A stretch of 64,000 bases of DNA from JAJRVM01 sp963700515 (GTDB lineage: Bacteria > Planctomycetota > Planctomycetia > Pirellulales > Pirellulaceae): positions 1 to 64,000 of the forward strand of contig CAVOXY010000014.1 of assembly GCA_963700515.1 (NCBI GenBank). The letters are read 5' to 3'. A model generated the notes under the pieces. The model did no database searches, had not been told where the DNA came from, and saw only the letters and a list, made by a program, of their open reading frames with translations. Positions 1 through 9,615 of the stretch are shown piece by piece (position 1 is the stretch's first letter; every line of letters begins with the position of its first letter). The translations under genes were made by a program, and so were the position numbers.

Positions 1-687
1 TGAGATGGCTCGACGGCTTACTTATTTTCATGAAGTAATGGAGCCGGACTTCGATCCCCCCAAGCCGTCATTCGGAGCAAGTCTCAAGTCTTTGTTTTTT
101 GTCGGCGACGGTGAAAAGGCAAGCGGACGACTCCGAAGTCCAGTTCGGGCCTTCCCCAGCAACCTCTGAAGCATCGGATACCGCACAGAACCAAGGCACG
201 ATTGAGAATCGAATTCGAGGCATTTCGAAGGATGCGGCAAAATGGGTCGGTCGATGAGTCACGGGACTTGGCCCCAAAAGAATGAATGTTTCATCAATGG
301 ACCGATTATTGCAGATACAACCCCATGACCCGGTAGAGGGACGGCGAAGTCGATGGATGCGGCCGGGTGGAATGGGTGCCGTTGGGATGGGTCGGCAAGT
401 ACATCGATCCGAGAGGACTCTGGTGACGCGGTAGTGGCGAGAACGGCTTGAGAAGAAATGGGGAGTAGGACAGTTTCCGCGGCAAAACAAAGAAAATAGG
501 CAGGGCATAAGTCGGATATAAAAAGTGACGCATATGTGTCACATGGTACACGGAGCACGCACTCGCAGTAAGCACTTTCCCAATCCGCCCAGTCGTTCGG
601 CGGAAAAGTACCACTCCGCGCGATAAAAAGTTGCCCTTGTGTGCCCGGAGGAATTATTCCACTTCTGTTCCGCACGGTTCTGCAGCC

Positions 688-708
688 CCGCCGGGTTCAT
701 CCCGGCGG
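688..708. repeat. GC-rich hairpin, first copy
   Basis: Perfect 8-bp arms (ccgccggg / cccggcgg) flank the loop ttcat. The same stem with a different loop recurs at 906-926. It has no T-tract, so it is not a typical intrinsic terminator. Confidence 0.7.
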
Positions 709-905
709 ACTGAGGACTAGCCAGCTACTGCAAGTGAAACACGAAGTCTGTCGGCCGAGCCAACCGCTCTGAGGCAAAACGGCGGCCTGCCGAGGCCGAA
801 ACAGGCCGCGGCTTGACGGGGTCGCGAGGACGAGCCGATGTGATGGTGCGTTGAGGACGCGACCGACAGTGTGTCATGGTGTCAAGGTAGCTGCCAGTTG
901 TGGCC

Positions 906-926
906 CCGCCGGGATCAACCCGGCGG
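906..926. repeat. GC-rich hairpin, second copy
   Basis: The arms ccgccggg and cccggcgg are identical to those at 688-708, while the loop (atcaa) differs. Keeping the stem while the loop varies suggests a dispersed palindromic element family. Confidence 0.7.
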
Positions 927-1033
927 AAGCCTGCCAGGCAGATCGCATCACCGCAACTGACCAGTCGATCCGCCGGCGCGAGGCTGACGGAGGGAACAAA
1001 AACGATTGCCGACTGCGCTCGGCACAACAGCGT

Positions 1034-3058
1034 CTAAGAACCGACTTTTGAGCAGCCTATACCACTCCCTATTTCTTCTCGCGGGTCCACCAACGCGCGT
1101 GCAGGGCGTGAGACCTCGATCTTGGCCAAGATTTCGTGCAGGTCGCCCATCGTGAAGTCGGCGCGCGCAGACGTTCGGCAGGAGCGCTCCCTGCTGCCAG
1201 TCCGCAGGCGAAAGCCGTATGCGCGTGCCCCGGCGGAGAGCTGGACGAGGAAGATCGCCCCTACCGTATCCCCAGCGCCCATCGGGTTCACGACTCCCTC
1301 GACCGCGGGCAGGTGGAACTCGTAGAACCGCCAGGTGCAGGGTTGGCAGGCGCAGATCCGACGCCCGGGCTCTCGAACAACCACGCCGTATTGGGACCCG
1401 CCGTCACTGCCAGCCAACGCAGTTGGTGCGCGGCGAAAACGGAGACCGCCATCTCGGGGATCGACTCCGCTCCCTCCGCGGTGACCGGCCGATGGCGGCC
1501 GCGGCTCCTGCCGGCGAGGCTCCGCAACTCGTGGGTGTTTATCTTCAGGATGTCAACTTGTCTCGTCGCAAGTGTCACGGCAATCTTCTGGTAACTGTCA
1601 AGGAGCAGCAACGCCTTACCTTTGGCGAGGGCAAGCTTTACGTAGAACTGCTCATCGACGCCGGGCGGATAAGTGCCGCACAGGGCCAGACCAGAGATTT
1701 CGCCGCGCCAGGGTCTGCAGGGTACGTGACAAGAGTTGCTCGACTTCGCCCGACTGGATCGGCGCCGAAGGCTCGATGAGCTCCGTGGCGTCCCCCGCGG
1801 CGGCATCAATCACCGTATGGCAGCAGCGCGTCTCTCCCGCCGAGACAACCGTGATCTGGTTCACGCCAGCGTGCTCGATCATGTGGCCTAGCCGCTCACC
1901 ATTCTCACCGCCGAGGAACTGCGCGAGGGTGACCATCCCCGGGATCAGATGGCTCGCGGCCCGAGAGAACTGCTGGCCTTTCCCGCCGACCGACACAAGG
2001 ACCTCCCGTGCGCGGTTGACCTGCCCCCGCTCCCAGCGGTCGAAGAAGAACGTCTTTTGCAGGGCCGGGTTCAAACCCACGGCAAGCAGCTGAATCGTAC
2101 CCGGCTGGATCGCGCGGAGTTCCACTGACTCGACGACGCTCTGGCGGCAATCGCAGCCCCGTAGGCGAGTTCGCAGTTCGGTGCCTTCCTCCTCCGCTTC
2201 CTCCAGTTGAATCACAAGATCGGCTCGCGCACGCACGGCGGGATCCTGCAGTTCCTCGAGCGTCGGACGGTCCACGCGCTGGAAATGAGCGTGCACATCG
2301 GCGGGCAGACGCCCACCGGCGATCTTACGCGTCAGCAGGCGGCGGCGGCAGGTTTCGAGCGGCAGTTCCAGTAGCATGCAGAAGTCAAGGCAGTCGCGCG
2401 CGTCCTTCCAGCTTTGTTCCGGTCGCAGGAGGTGAAGCCCCTCCACGAGCACGATGCGATGATGCGGGCGCACGCATAGCGCTCCCGGCACCGGGTCGTG
2501 ACGCCCGCGATCGTAGACTGGCAGCTGAATCTCGTGCTCCGCGGACGAGCGCAGGCGGCGCAGGTCCGCGACCAGCGTCTCAACGTCGAATGTGGGTGGC
2601 CGGCCTTTGATGTGCCGGAGCGGAACCTCTTTCCCCTGCTCGATATCAACCTCTGCGTCGAGGAAGGCGTTGTTGAAATGATACGCATCCACGCCCAGAG
2701 AAACAGCGATCTCCTGCCCCGAGAGCACGCGCAGCACCCGGCAGAGCAGGGCACTGAGAATCGTCTTCCCCGTGCCCCCCCCGCCGGTTACGCCGACGAG
2801 CACGCGTTGCTGCCTGGCACGCGCCAGATTCTGGGTGGCCAATGCCAGCGGCAGCAATAAGGACTCGAGCTGCTCCCGCGTAACTTCGATCCGCACAGCA
2901 TCGCCCGAAGCGTCCAGTTCCTGGGCATTGGCAAGCTCCTGCATGATGCGATTGACATCGCGCGATGCCGCCCGGCGGGCATCGTTTCCCAGACAGAGCG
3001 CCTCCCAGAGGAACAAGGGAGAGGGTTTGTCCGCATGCGTGCTTGACAGGCAGGTCAT
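1034..3058 (-). CDS. Fused P-loop kinase (uridine/pantothenate kinase-like) and PfkB sugar kinase, frameshifted
   Basis: The N-terminal half is a P-loop NTPase of the phosphoribulokinase/uridine kinase/pantothenate kinase superfamily: Walker A GVTGGGGTGKT, then GVDAYHFNNAF, and YDRGRHDPVPGA typical of this group. The C-terminal half is a PfkB/ribokinase-type sugar kinase: LNPALQKTFFF and VSVGGKGQQFSRAA near the substrate site, and the anion-hole/catalytic motif NPMGAGDTVGA near 1260. The PfkB half changes frame near 1705 and near 1368. A compensating pair is likely around 1175-1220, because an alternative frame there reads HTAFACGLAAGS, as expected for the family. The start at 3058 (MTCLSS) is preferred over an upstream in-frame codon at 3124; neither has a strong Shine-Dalgarno. 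The fusion suggests two phosphorylation steps in one polypeptide, but the substrates cannot be told from sequence. Confidence 0.75.
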
Positions 3059-3124
3059 AGATTCAACAGTGCGAGTTCGGGAAGGCAAATTATTCTGGTG
3101 TGACTTCCAGCATATCGAAATCAC

Positions 3125-3782
3125 GCGAGACCGCCATAGATCTGCATACGGGACGTATCGCTAGTCTTCGTCGCCCCGACACTTGTGATTTTCCATACGG
3201 CGGATGGAGATTGCCATCGAATGTCCCGATCGTTGCCGTCGACACAAGGACGAAGCGGAAATCCACTCGGTTGCGCCGTGGTGCAAAGGTCTGCGCTATT
3301 TCCATTCGGCTGTCACAAAGCGTCCAAAACCAGCCATCCAGAGGCGTTCAAAAACCGCCCACTTTGTGGGTTCGCCATGTATTCTTGTTCGCTTGTTGTC
3401 AACCTAAGGAGCTAAGTGCATGACGAGTTGTGTGGAGGTGGCCTGGCACGTGCTGTTCAGAATACTGAGGCTGTGAAGGAGTTTGATGCTTCGATCCATG
3501 GAATACGACGATCCGATACATCACCCAAGGACCTTATTCTCAGCATGAGACGCCAGATTGAATCTGGTAGAATCGAGGCATCCGAAGCGCGTGATCAAAG
3601 GAAGGTTTCCGGAGTAGTCCCTCATGCCTCGGAGGCTGGTGGTCGCACTTATGGTTGGCATGCCAACGAAGTCTCGGAAGCTCAGGACGGTCCACCCAGC
3701 CGGAACTTCCTGATCTGTTTCTGCATCCAAAACACCATCCGTCCTGGAATGGACTCGGCGCCGAACGCCTCAACGTCCTCGA
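3125..3782. other. Intergenic stretch with an orphan ribosome binding site
   Basis: No recognised gene. At 3408-3422 a strong Shine-Dalgarno (aaggag) sits 8 bases before an ATG at 3420, but that frame closes after 18 codons (MTSCVEVAWHV...). A neighbouring frame stays open to 3955 with no recognisable domain. This could be a leader peptide or the start of a short gene broken by an indel. Confidence 0.35.
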
Positions 3783-3794
3783 ATGGAGCCCGAC

Positions 3795-5234
3795 ATGAAA
3801 ACCTTCGCGACCCCAACGTACCTTGCGCCGTGCGTGTTCCTCCTCCTGGCGGCCGCGGCGTCCGGCGACACGAGATACGTTTCTTCGGAGGGCTCGGCCG
3901 AGTCGCCGTTTACCAGCTGGAAGACGGCCGCCCACGATATCGAAAGCGCACTTGACGTGGCCGGCGACGGAGATGGGATCGTCGTCGGCCCGGGGAAATA
4001 TCCGATCGGTCGTACGATCGTCATTCACCGAGCGGTTACTCTGCGAAGCGCCGCCGGCGCGACAGACCGTGCTCGACGGCAAAGGCTCGCCCGGTGACGG
4101 CTATTGCTTTGAAGTGCAGTCGGACCGGGCGATCGTCGACGGCTTCACGATCATTCGATTCGGCGGCGGCGTCCGCTTCAGTCACGGTGAGGGAACGACG
4201 GCCATGGTGCGGAACTGTGTGATCGTACGGAACGCCGGCCACGGCATTTACTTCAACCACGGCGGATGCGCCAAGAATTGCACCATCGCCTACAACGGCG
4301 GCCCCGGTCTTTACGCCTACGATATGGGGGGAGGAGGCGACGATCCGGCCAACCTGATTCTCTACGGCAACGAGCAGGGATTCGTCCGCCAAAGCGCCAA
4401 CATCAGCCTCCGTAACTCCAGCGCCGACGATCCGCATTTCGTCTCGGATCACGACTTCCGCCTGCGGCCCGACTCGCCATGCATCGATGCCGGACGGAAT
4501 GAAGACTGGATGAACGAGGCGATTGACGCCGCTGGCGGCCCCCGGATCAGGCATAAGGTGGTGGACTTCGGGGCGTATGAGTTCGATCCCGACGCCCCCG
4601 TCCCGCTGCTCGAGCCCGACGGCAACGTGTCCACCACCGGCGCGACCGCCGACGAGTACGAATGGATCGCCCTGGCCCCGCTGGTCGAATTGGGTCGCGA
4701 CTCGCACGACGCCGGATGGACATGGGACGGCCAGGCGGCGGCCTTCAGTGCGGGCAAGCCGCGCGCATGGTCTCAATTCCCGTGCGGATTGCCGGCAGTT
4801 ATGAGCTCCAGACACGTGTGACCATCACGCGCGCCAAGGAGATCACGGCGATCTGGCTGCCGATCACCGGCACCCGAACAGTCGTCCTCGGCATGAAGGG
4901 CGACCGTGGGAATTCGGAGTCGCCCACGGCCACCATCGCCCTGACCGGATTGGAGCCGGCGGCCGAACCGCGCGAAAACGTCTCGATGGAGGTCGGTACC
5001 GAGTACGCCCTGACCTGCAAAGTCCTCAGGTCCGGGAACGAAGTGGCCATCGAGATCCGTCGCGACGGACGCGTGTTGTTCCAGTGGGTCGGAAACGTAG
5101 CCCAAGCCGCCGACCGGAGCCTCATGCGGTCGGGAACCGTGCAACTGGAAACGGCCTACTACACGACGTCGCGGTTCACCAATCTACGACTGAGGATGCT
5201 GTCCGGTCAGGCGGTCCCGCTGTTCTCGGAGTAG
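3795..5234 (+). CDS. Secreted right-handed parallel beta-helix protein, frameshifted
   Basis: The start at 3795 gives a classical signal peptide (MKTFATPTYLAPCVFLLLAAAASG). The mature part opens with TRYVSSEGSAESPFTSWKTA and DGIVVGPGKYPIGRTI, the usual entry to pectate-lyase-like parallel beta-helix proteins. Short coils follow (VDGFTIIRFGGGV, VRNCVIVRNAGHGIYF, KNCTIAYNGGPGLYAY), ending with the common closing motif SPCIDAGRN...DFGAYEFD. The C-terminal 150 residues look like a beta-sandwich or lectin-like domain. The reading frame changes near 4060 and again near 4770; with two single-base corrections the product is about 480 aa. Such proteins are exported and often act on or bind polysaccharides, but no catalytic residues can be assigned. 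It stands alone on the plus strand. Confidence 0.75.
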
Positions 5235-5810
5235 GCACATCGCCCCGGGAACGCCTTGGTGCAATGGAGTTGCGACCAGGCCTCGCTCGAAAACCGATTG
5301 CAAGTGACATGCCCAGCAAAACGACCGATCGCCGGATCGCGCTGGGCTAGCCCCGCAGAGGCATCCGGCGGTTGATGTCTGGCGGGCGGGGAACGGCCGT
5401 TAGAATTGGCTTTGGCGTGCCGCCACAACGAACGTATTCGGGAAAGACCAGCGAACCTGCCTTCTGCCTGGAGGGTCCTGGTCTGGCAGGTCAATGGCTG
5501 CATTTTCTCGGATGCGTCGGCAATGCCTCCCGTTGGGTAAACAATTCATGAGGTTTCGTCGCAGCGATCCAGGGCGGATTGCCTCCATTTCGATATTTCC
5601 ATCCTCATTTCGCAGTGTTTCGACGTTCCTTGATGGGTGGAGAGGCTCCCTCGCGATTCTCCGATGTAAGTGATTTCCGAAATCGACGTCGGCAAGGAGT
5701 CCGCGCGGTGCCGGTGGTGCTACAGCCCGGTCTCACAGTTTCGCCTTCGGTATCCCGTTGCCGACCATCTCCCCCGGGTGAAGATACGGGCCGCCAGCCA
5801 AACGGAGCAT
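5235..5810. other. Intergenic stretch, nothing recognised
   Basis: Between the convergent beta-helix gene and the minus-strand gene at 5811. I see no coding signature, hairpin or tandem repeat. Confidence 0.5.
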
Positions 5811-6440
5811 CTAGCGCCGCAGCGGCGGGGTCGGCGCGGGGGCGAAACCACCTGATCCGGCAGGACGAGTGGCCTGTCCCAGCTGCTGGAGATTCCGTTG
5901 ATAGAGCTGTTGTTGAACCCAGGCTGAACCTCTTGATTGCGGCATGACCCGGGGCACTGTTGGCGTTGGTGAACTGCGGACTCGACCTGTCGTGGATGAG
6001 ATCGTGCGGCTGTACTGGAGCGGCCTCGATATCATGACCAAGCGGGAAATGGATTGGGCGAGGTGCGCGAAGTGCATCGCGTTGGCGTTGTCATGACCGG
6101 CCGCCCGCGCGATGATGTAGACAAGAGCCGCGAGAGGGCTGCTTCTGAGTGTGTCGAGATCCGCCAGTACCTGTCGCTGAAAGGGTGGAGTGCTGCTCCC
6201 GCGCCCGCCAAACGAAAGCGTCGGCCCGCTGCGCCTCGCTTGCCACTCGATTGGGACGTAGTCTCGATGAACGACCTCGTAAGTTGGTCGGACAACGCCA
6301 GTGACGCCGTACTCCTGCCGCAAGATATCCGCGATGAAATCTTCCTCGCTGGGTACGCTTCGCTGCAATTGCCGTAGTGGCCCGAAGTCGCGGCGGACAA
6401 TGACGATCAGCTGCTGTAACTGGTCACCTGTAACTAACAT
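5811..6440 (-). CDS. Hypothetical protein, about 209 aa
   Basis: I do not recognise this protein. Support for a real gene: the ATG at 6440 has a purine-rich site just upstream (aaggggaagg), codon third positions are GC-rich through the first 130 codons, and the composition looks natural (QQLIVIVRRDFGPLRQLQR, SSPLAALVYIIARAAGHD). The last 50 residues are low complexity, rich in Ser, Gln and Pro, and end in FAPAPTPPLRR. There is no signal peptide, membrane segment or cofactor motif. The C-terminal composition could also come from a late frame change, as seen in neighbouring genes. Confidence 0.45.
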   Translation of the reverse strand: MLVTGDQLQQLIVIVRRDFGPLRQLQRSVPSEEDFIADILRQEYGVTGVVRPTYEVVHRDYVPIEWQARRSGPTLSFGGRGSSTPPFQRQVLADLDTLRSSPLAALVYIIARAAGHDNANAMHFAHLAQSISRLVMISRPLQYSRTISSTTGRVRSSPTPTVPRVMPQSRGSAWVQQQLYQRNLQQLGQATRPAGSGGFAPAPTPPLRR

Positions 6441-7337
6441 TGGCCTTCCCCTTGTGTTGCAGGGCTACTGGACGGGTCTGCTGTCGAGTGATCGGCCCCC
6501 TCACGGGCGACATCCGTGGCGGACTGATTGATAGCCCTCGGAATGAGACGAAGATGTCAATCAAACACGGCCCCGATTCCTCCATTGATCCGAAGCATTG
6601 TTGACACCCCAGATTTTTCGGAGATCGACTTTCCGCTTGGGACCTGAACGGCTCTGCCCGGTTCCCACGCCGACATTCCCTAGTTCTATCCTCGTGTGGT
6701 GCTTCAAGAAGTTGCGGCGAATCTGGGGAGAAATCGAACTCGGCGTTGCGCCGCTGGAAGTCTCGGGCCAGACGGACGCTATTACCCGAGATATGAGTCG
6801 TCGCGGCGGCGAATGATTCGGGGGGGGCTGCCGACGCAGGGTGCCCAGCCGGGTAACACTAACGCAGCACAGGATAAAAAGAAAACCGAGGTTCGGGCGG
6901 ACATGCGTTGCAGTCGCGAGGCCCATTACGGGTTGTGCGGCCTGCCAGCTTAGCAGACGCCAGATTCCCCGTCCTTCCTTTGTTGTAGCCTTCGTTTGTT
7001 GGCGAGTCTCCGGCAGCCTCATTGTAACGGGTAGCGGCTATCCCCCGGCTCCATCCATTAACCTCGCAACGCGAGGATGATTGCCTCCGCCCCACCGTAT
7101 GCTACGGAGCCCCCCAAACCGCATCCGTGGCCAGTTTCGCTGGCGACAAACGAGCTCCCCGAACCAATCTGTCCTGGCCGGCGTACGCTACAATACTGAT
7201 GAGAGGCCCAAAGCGAATTGAGCCATCCGCGTGTATCGGCCTGCGGTGAAACGGTCGACCACCAGAACTTCGTGACCTCGGATTCCGATTGAAGAAGTTC
7301 ACTGGACCAAGACTACTTACAACCAGGAGTGTCAACG
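6441..7337. other. Intergenic stretch, no supported gene
   Basis: Several open frames overlap here, but none has a family motif or a good start site. The stretch separates the divergent genes at 5811-6440 and 7338-8529 and presumably holds both promoters, although I could not pick convincing -35/-10 boxes. Confidence 0.5.
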
Positions 7338-8529
7338 ATGTTAAGAATGATGGTATCCCTCGTGCTCGTCATCTTGTGTTGTTCGGCAGTCGAAGCGGAA
7401 ACGCCGGTCGCCGCCTACAAGAGACTTCAACTGACCGACAAGTTCCATTGCGAAGGCGCGTACTACGCCGACTTCAACCGCGACGGCAACCTGGACGTGG
7501 TCTCCGGTCCCTACTGGTACGCCGGTCCGGACTTCCAGCAGCGTCACGAGGTCCGCGAACCGCAGGAGTTCGATCCCAAGGGCTATTCCGACAACTTCCT
7601 GACCTACACGGGCGATTTCAACGGCGACGGCTGGGCGGACATCCTGTACGTGCCCTGGCCGGGCAAGGACGCTTCCTGGTACGAGAACCCGGCCGGCGAA
7701 GGAAGGGCACTGGACAGCGCACTTCGCCCTGAAGAACGTCGGCAACGAATCGCCCGTGTGGGGCGACGTCAACGGCGACGGACGTCCCGACCTGGTCTAC
7801 AACATCGACGGATTCCTGGGTTACGGCACCTGGGATCCGGCCCAACCGAACGAGCCGTGGACGTTTCATCCCGGTCAGCACCCAGGGCGACTATCAGAAA
7901 TACACGCACGGCGTGGGCATCGGCGACATCAACGGCGACGGTCGCGTCGACATTCTGGAAAGCGTTTGCTGGTGGGAACAGCCGGCCGACCCGCAGCCGG
8001 GCCAGCCTTGGATCCGCCATGACTACAAGTTTGCCGACGCGGCCGCCCAGATGCTGGTCTACGACGTCGACGGCGACGGACTGAACGACGTGGTCACCGC
8101 CTGGCATTGTCATCTCTACGGCCTGGTCTGGCACCAGCAGGTGCGCGGCGAAGCCGGCCAGATCGGATTCCAGCAGCACGTGATTCTGCCATCGGAGCCC
8201 GATCTGAATTCGAGCGACTTGCGGATCAGCCAGTTGCACGCCTTCGACCTGGTCGACATGAACGGCGACGGATTGAAGGACGTGCTGACCGGCAAGCGGT
8301 TCTGGGCACACGGCCCGAACGGCGACAAGGAACCGAACGCGCCGGCCGTCGTCTATTGGTTCCAGCTGCAGCGCGACGCCGACGGCAAGGTGTGAGTTTC
8401 ATCCCGCACCAGATCGACGACGACTCGGGTGTCGGCACGCAGGTCGCCGCCGCGGACCTGAACAACGACAAGATGCCCGACGTCATCGTCGGCAACAAGA
8501 AGGGCACGTTCGTGTTCCTCAGCCAGTAA
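7338..8529 (+). CDS. Secreted FG-GAP/VCBS repeat protein, frameshifted
   Basis: The ATG at 7338 follows a GGAG site by about 8 bases and starts a signal peptide (MLRMMVSLVLVILCCSAVEA). The mature protein is a series of FG-GAP/VCBS beta-propeller blades, each with a calcium-binding loop of DxNxDG type: DFNRDGNLDVVSGPYWY, DFNGDGWADILYV, DVNGDGRPDLVYNIDG, DINGDGRVDILES, DVDGDGLNDVVTAW, DMNGDGLKDVLTGKRFW and DLNNDKMPDVIVGNKKG. Single-base frame changes fall near 7695-7740, 7885-7910 and 8395. Restored length is about 395 aa, roughly one seven-bladed propeller. Planctomycetes encode many such exported proteins of unknown partner; the blade with GPYWYAGPD is a recurrent subtype. No enzyme activity is predicted. 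Confidence 0.8.
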
Positions 8530-8691
8530 CAGGGACTTTCCTTTCAACATGTTGGATTCCACAGACTCGACCGCCCTGCGCAGTTCGGGTGTGCCAGGTA
8601 TTGCTTGGCAAATGAGTGCAAGTTGATGCAGTTCGCTGCGAGCTGTATAGCACCACTGTTGGGAAGCTACCGTTCGTGGGATACTCGCGTC

Positions 8692-9533
8692 CTACAGGTC
8701 CAGGATGTGCAGGGCGTCGGGGATCTCGCCTTCCTTGGTGATGAGCTTGCCGGGGCCGGTGGCCGAGTCGAACTGCAGGTACTGCTTTCGCGCCTGGATG
8801 GGCAGTTTAAGCTTGTAGGGATGGCACTTGGCGATGGCGGCCACGGCCTGTTTCGCCCCCTCGTAAAGCGCCTGCCGGGTCTCCTCCATCGGATAGAGTA
8901 CGGCCGCCTCGCGCGAGAGACCTTGCTTGACCGCCACCGTCACGCAGTCCTCGCCGAAGAACTTGCGAGCTTCGCGGCAGGTCGCTTCGTCGCCGGTGAC
9001 CATGATCGTCGGCACGCCGAAATGGCCGGCGATGGCCGCGCTCTGCGCCAGTTCCCCCGATTCGATGCCGTTGTACCAGTAGCGGTTCTCCGACTTCGAC
9101 GACTGCGTGTGGTTGAGGACTCCGTCGGGCGTGCCCATCATCGCGTGGAAACCGAGCATGATCATGCCGTGGAAGGTATCGTCGAGGCCGGTGAGCGGGC
9201 CGGAGCGAGGCTTGCCCGTGATGTACTTCGCCCCGGGGCCAAGCGGTGCGGGATCACCGCACCGGAGCCGTGGCCGTCGAGCACCAGGATCTCGGCGACT
9301 CCTGCCTCGCGCAGTCCGCGGACCACGGCGGCGATGTCGTCCATGAGATACTCGCAGGCCTCTCGGTTCAAAGGTGTGCCGGACTCGCGACTCTGGGCGA
9401 ATTGGTAGACGCCGCTGGCGCCTTCCAGGTCCGTGTTGATGTAGATCTTCAGCTTGGCGGGTGGCTCGGCACAAGCGGCCGTGGCCAGCACCACCATCAC
9501 ACCGCATGACTGAATCAGTCGATTGAGATTCAC
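8692..9533 (-). CDS. M55-family D-aminopeptidase (DppA-like), exported, frameshifted
   Basis: The GTG at 9533 has GGAG about 9 bases upstream and starts a signal-peptide-like segment (LIQSCGVMVVLATAACAEPP). The catalytic metal motif KIYINTDLEGASGV follows, then EILVLDGHGSG. After a frame change near 9240 come LTGLDDTFHGMIMLGFHAM, the VLNHTQSSK strand and VPTIMVTGDEATCREA. This order matches zinc-dependent DppA, which hydrolyses D-Ala-containing dipeptides. Length fits the family (about 270 aa plus leader). An exported version would act in the periplasm, possibly recycling D-amino-acid peptides from cell-wall turnover. Only one indel is needed to restore it. Confidence 0.85.
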
Positions 9534-9615
9534 GGGGTAGACTCCGGGGAGGGAAGTTACAGCTTCGGATTCACAACGTTCCTGAGGAGCTCTCTTGGGG
9601 TAGACCTCTGCATGT

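Larger units (their letters stand above)
1..1033. other. Intergenic stretch, no supported gene
   Basis: Open frames exist on both strands, but none shows a recognisable motif, a convincing ribosome binding site or a natural protein composition. The stretch holds two copies of a short GC-rich hairpin, at 688-708 and 906-926, listed separately. Confidence 0.6.

Noticed and set aside
1..1033. Several overlapping short genes at the left edge
   Set aside because: None has a motif or a plausible start; mutual overlap on both strands argues for chance frames.
6561..7022. Minus-strand gene of about 153 aa
   Set aside because: No start site, no motif and unnatural composition; probably chance in GC-rich DNA.
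8605..9408. Plus-strand protein of about 267 aa
   Set aside because: It lies exactly opposite the M55 peptidase, which has clear motifs, and has a His/Arg/Gly-rich composition typical of an antisense frame.
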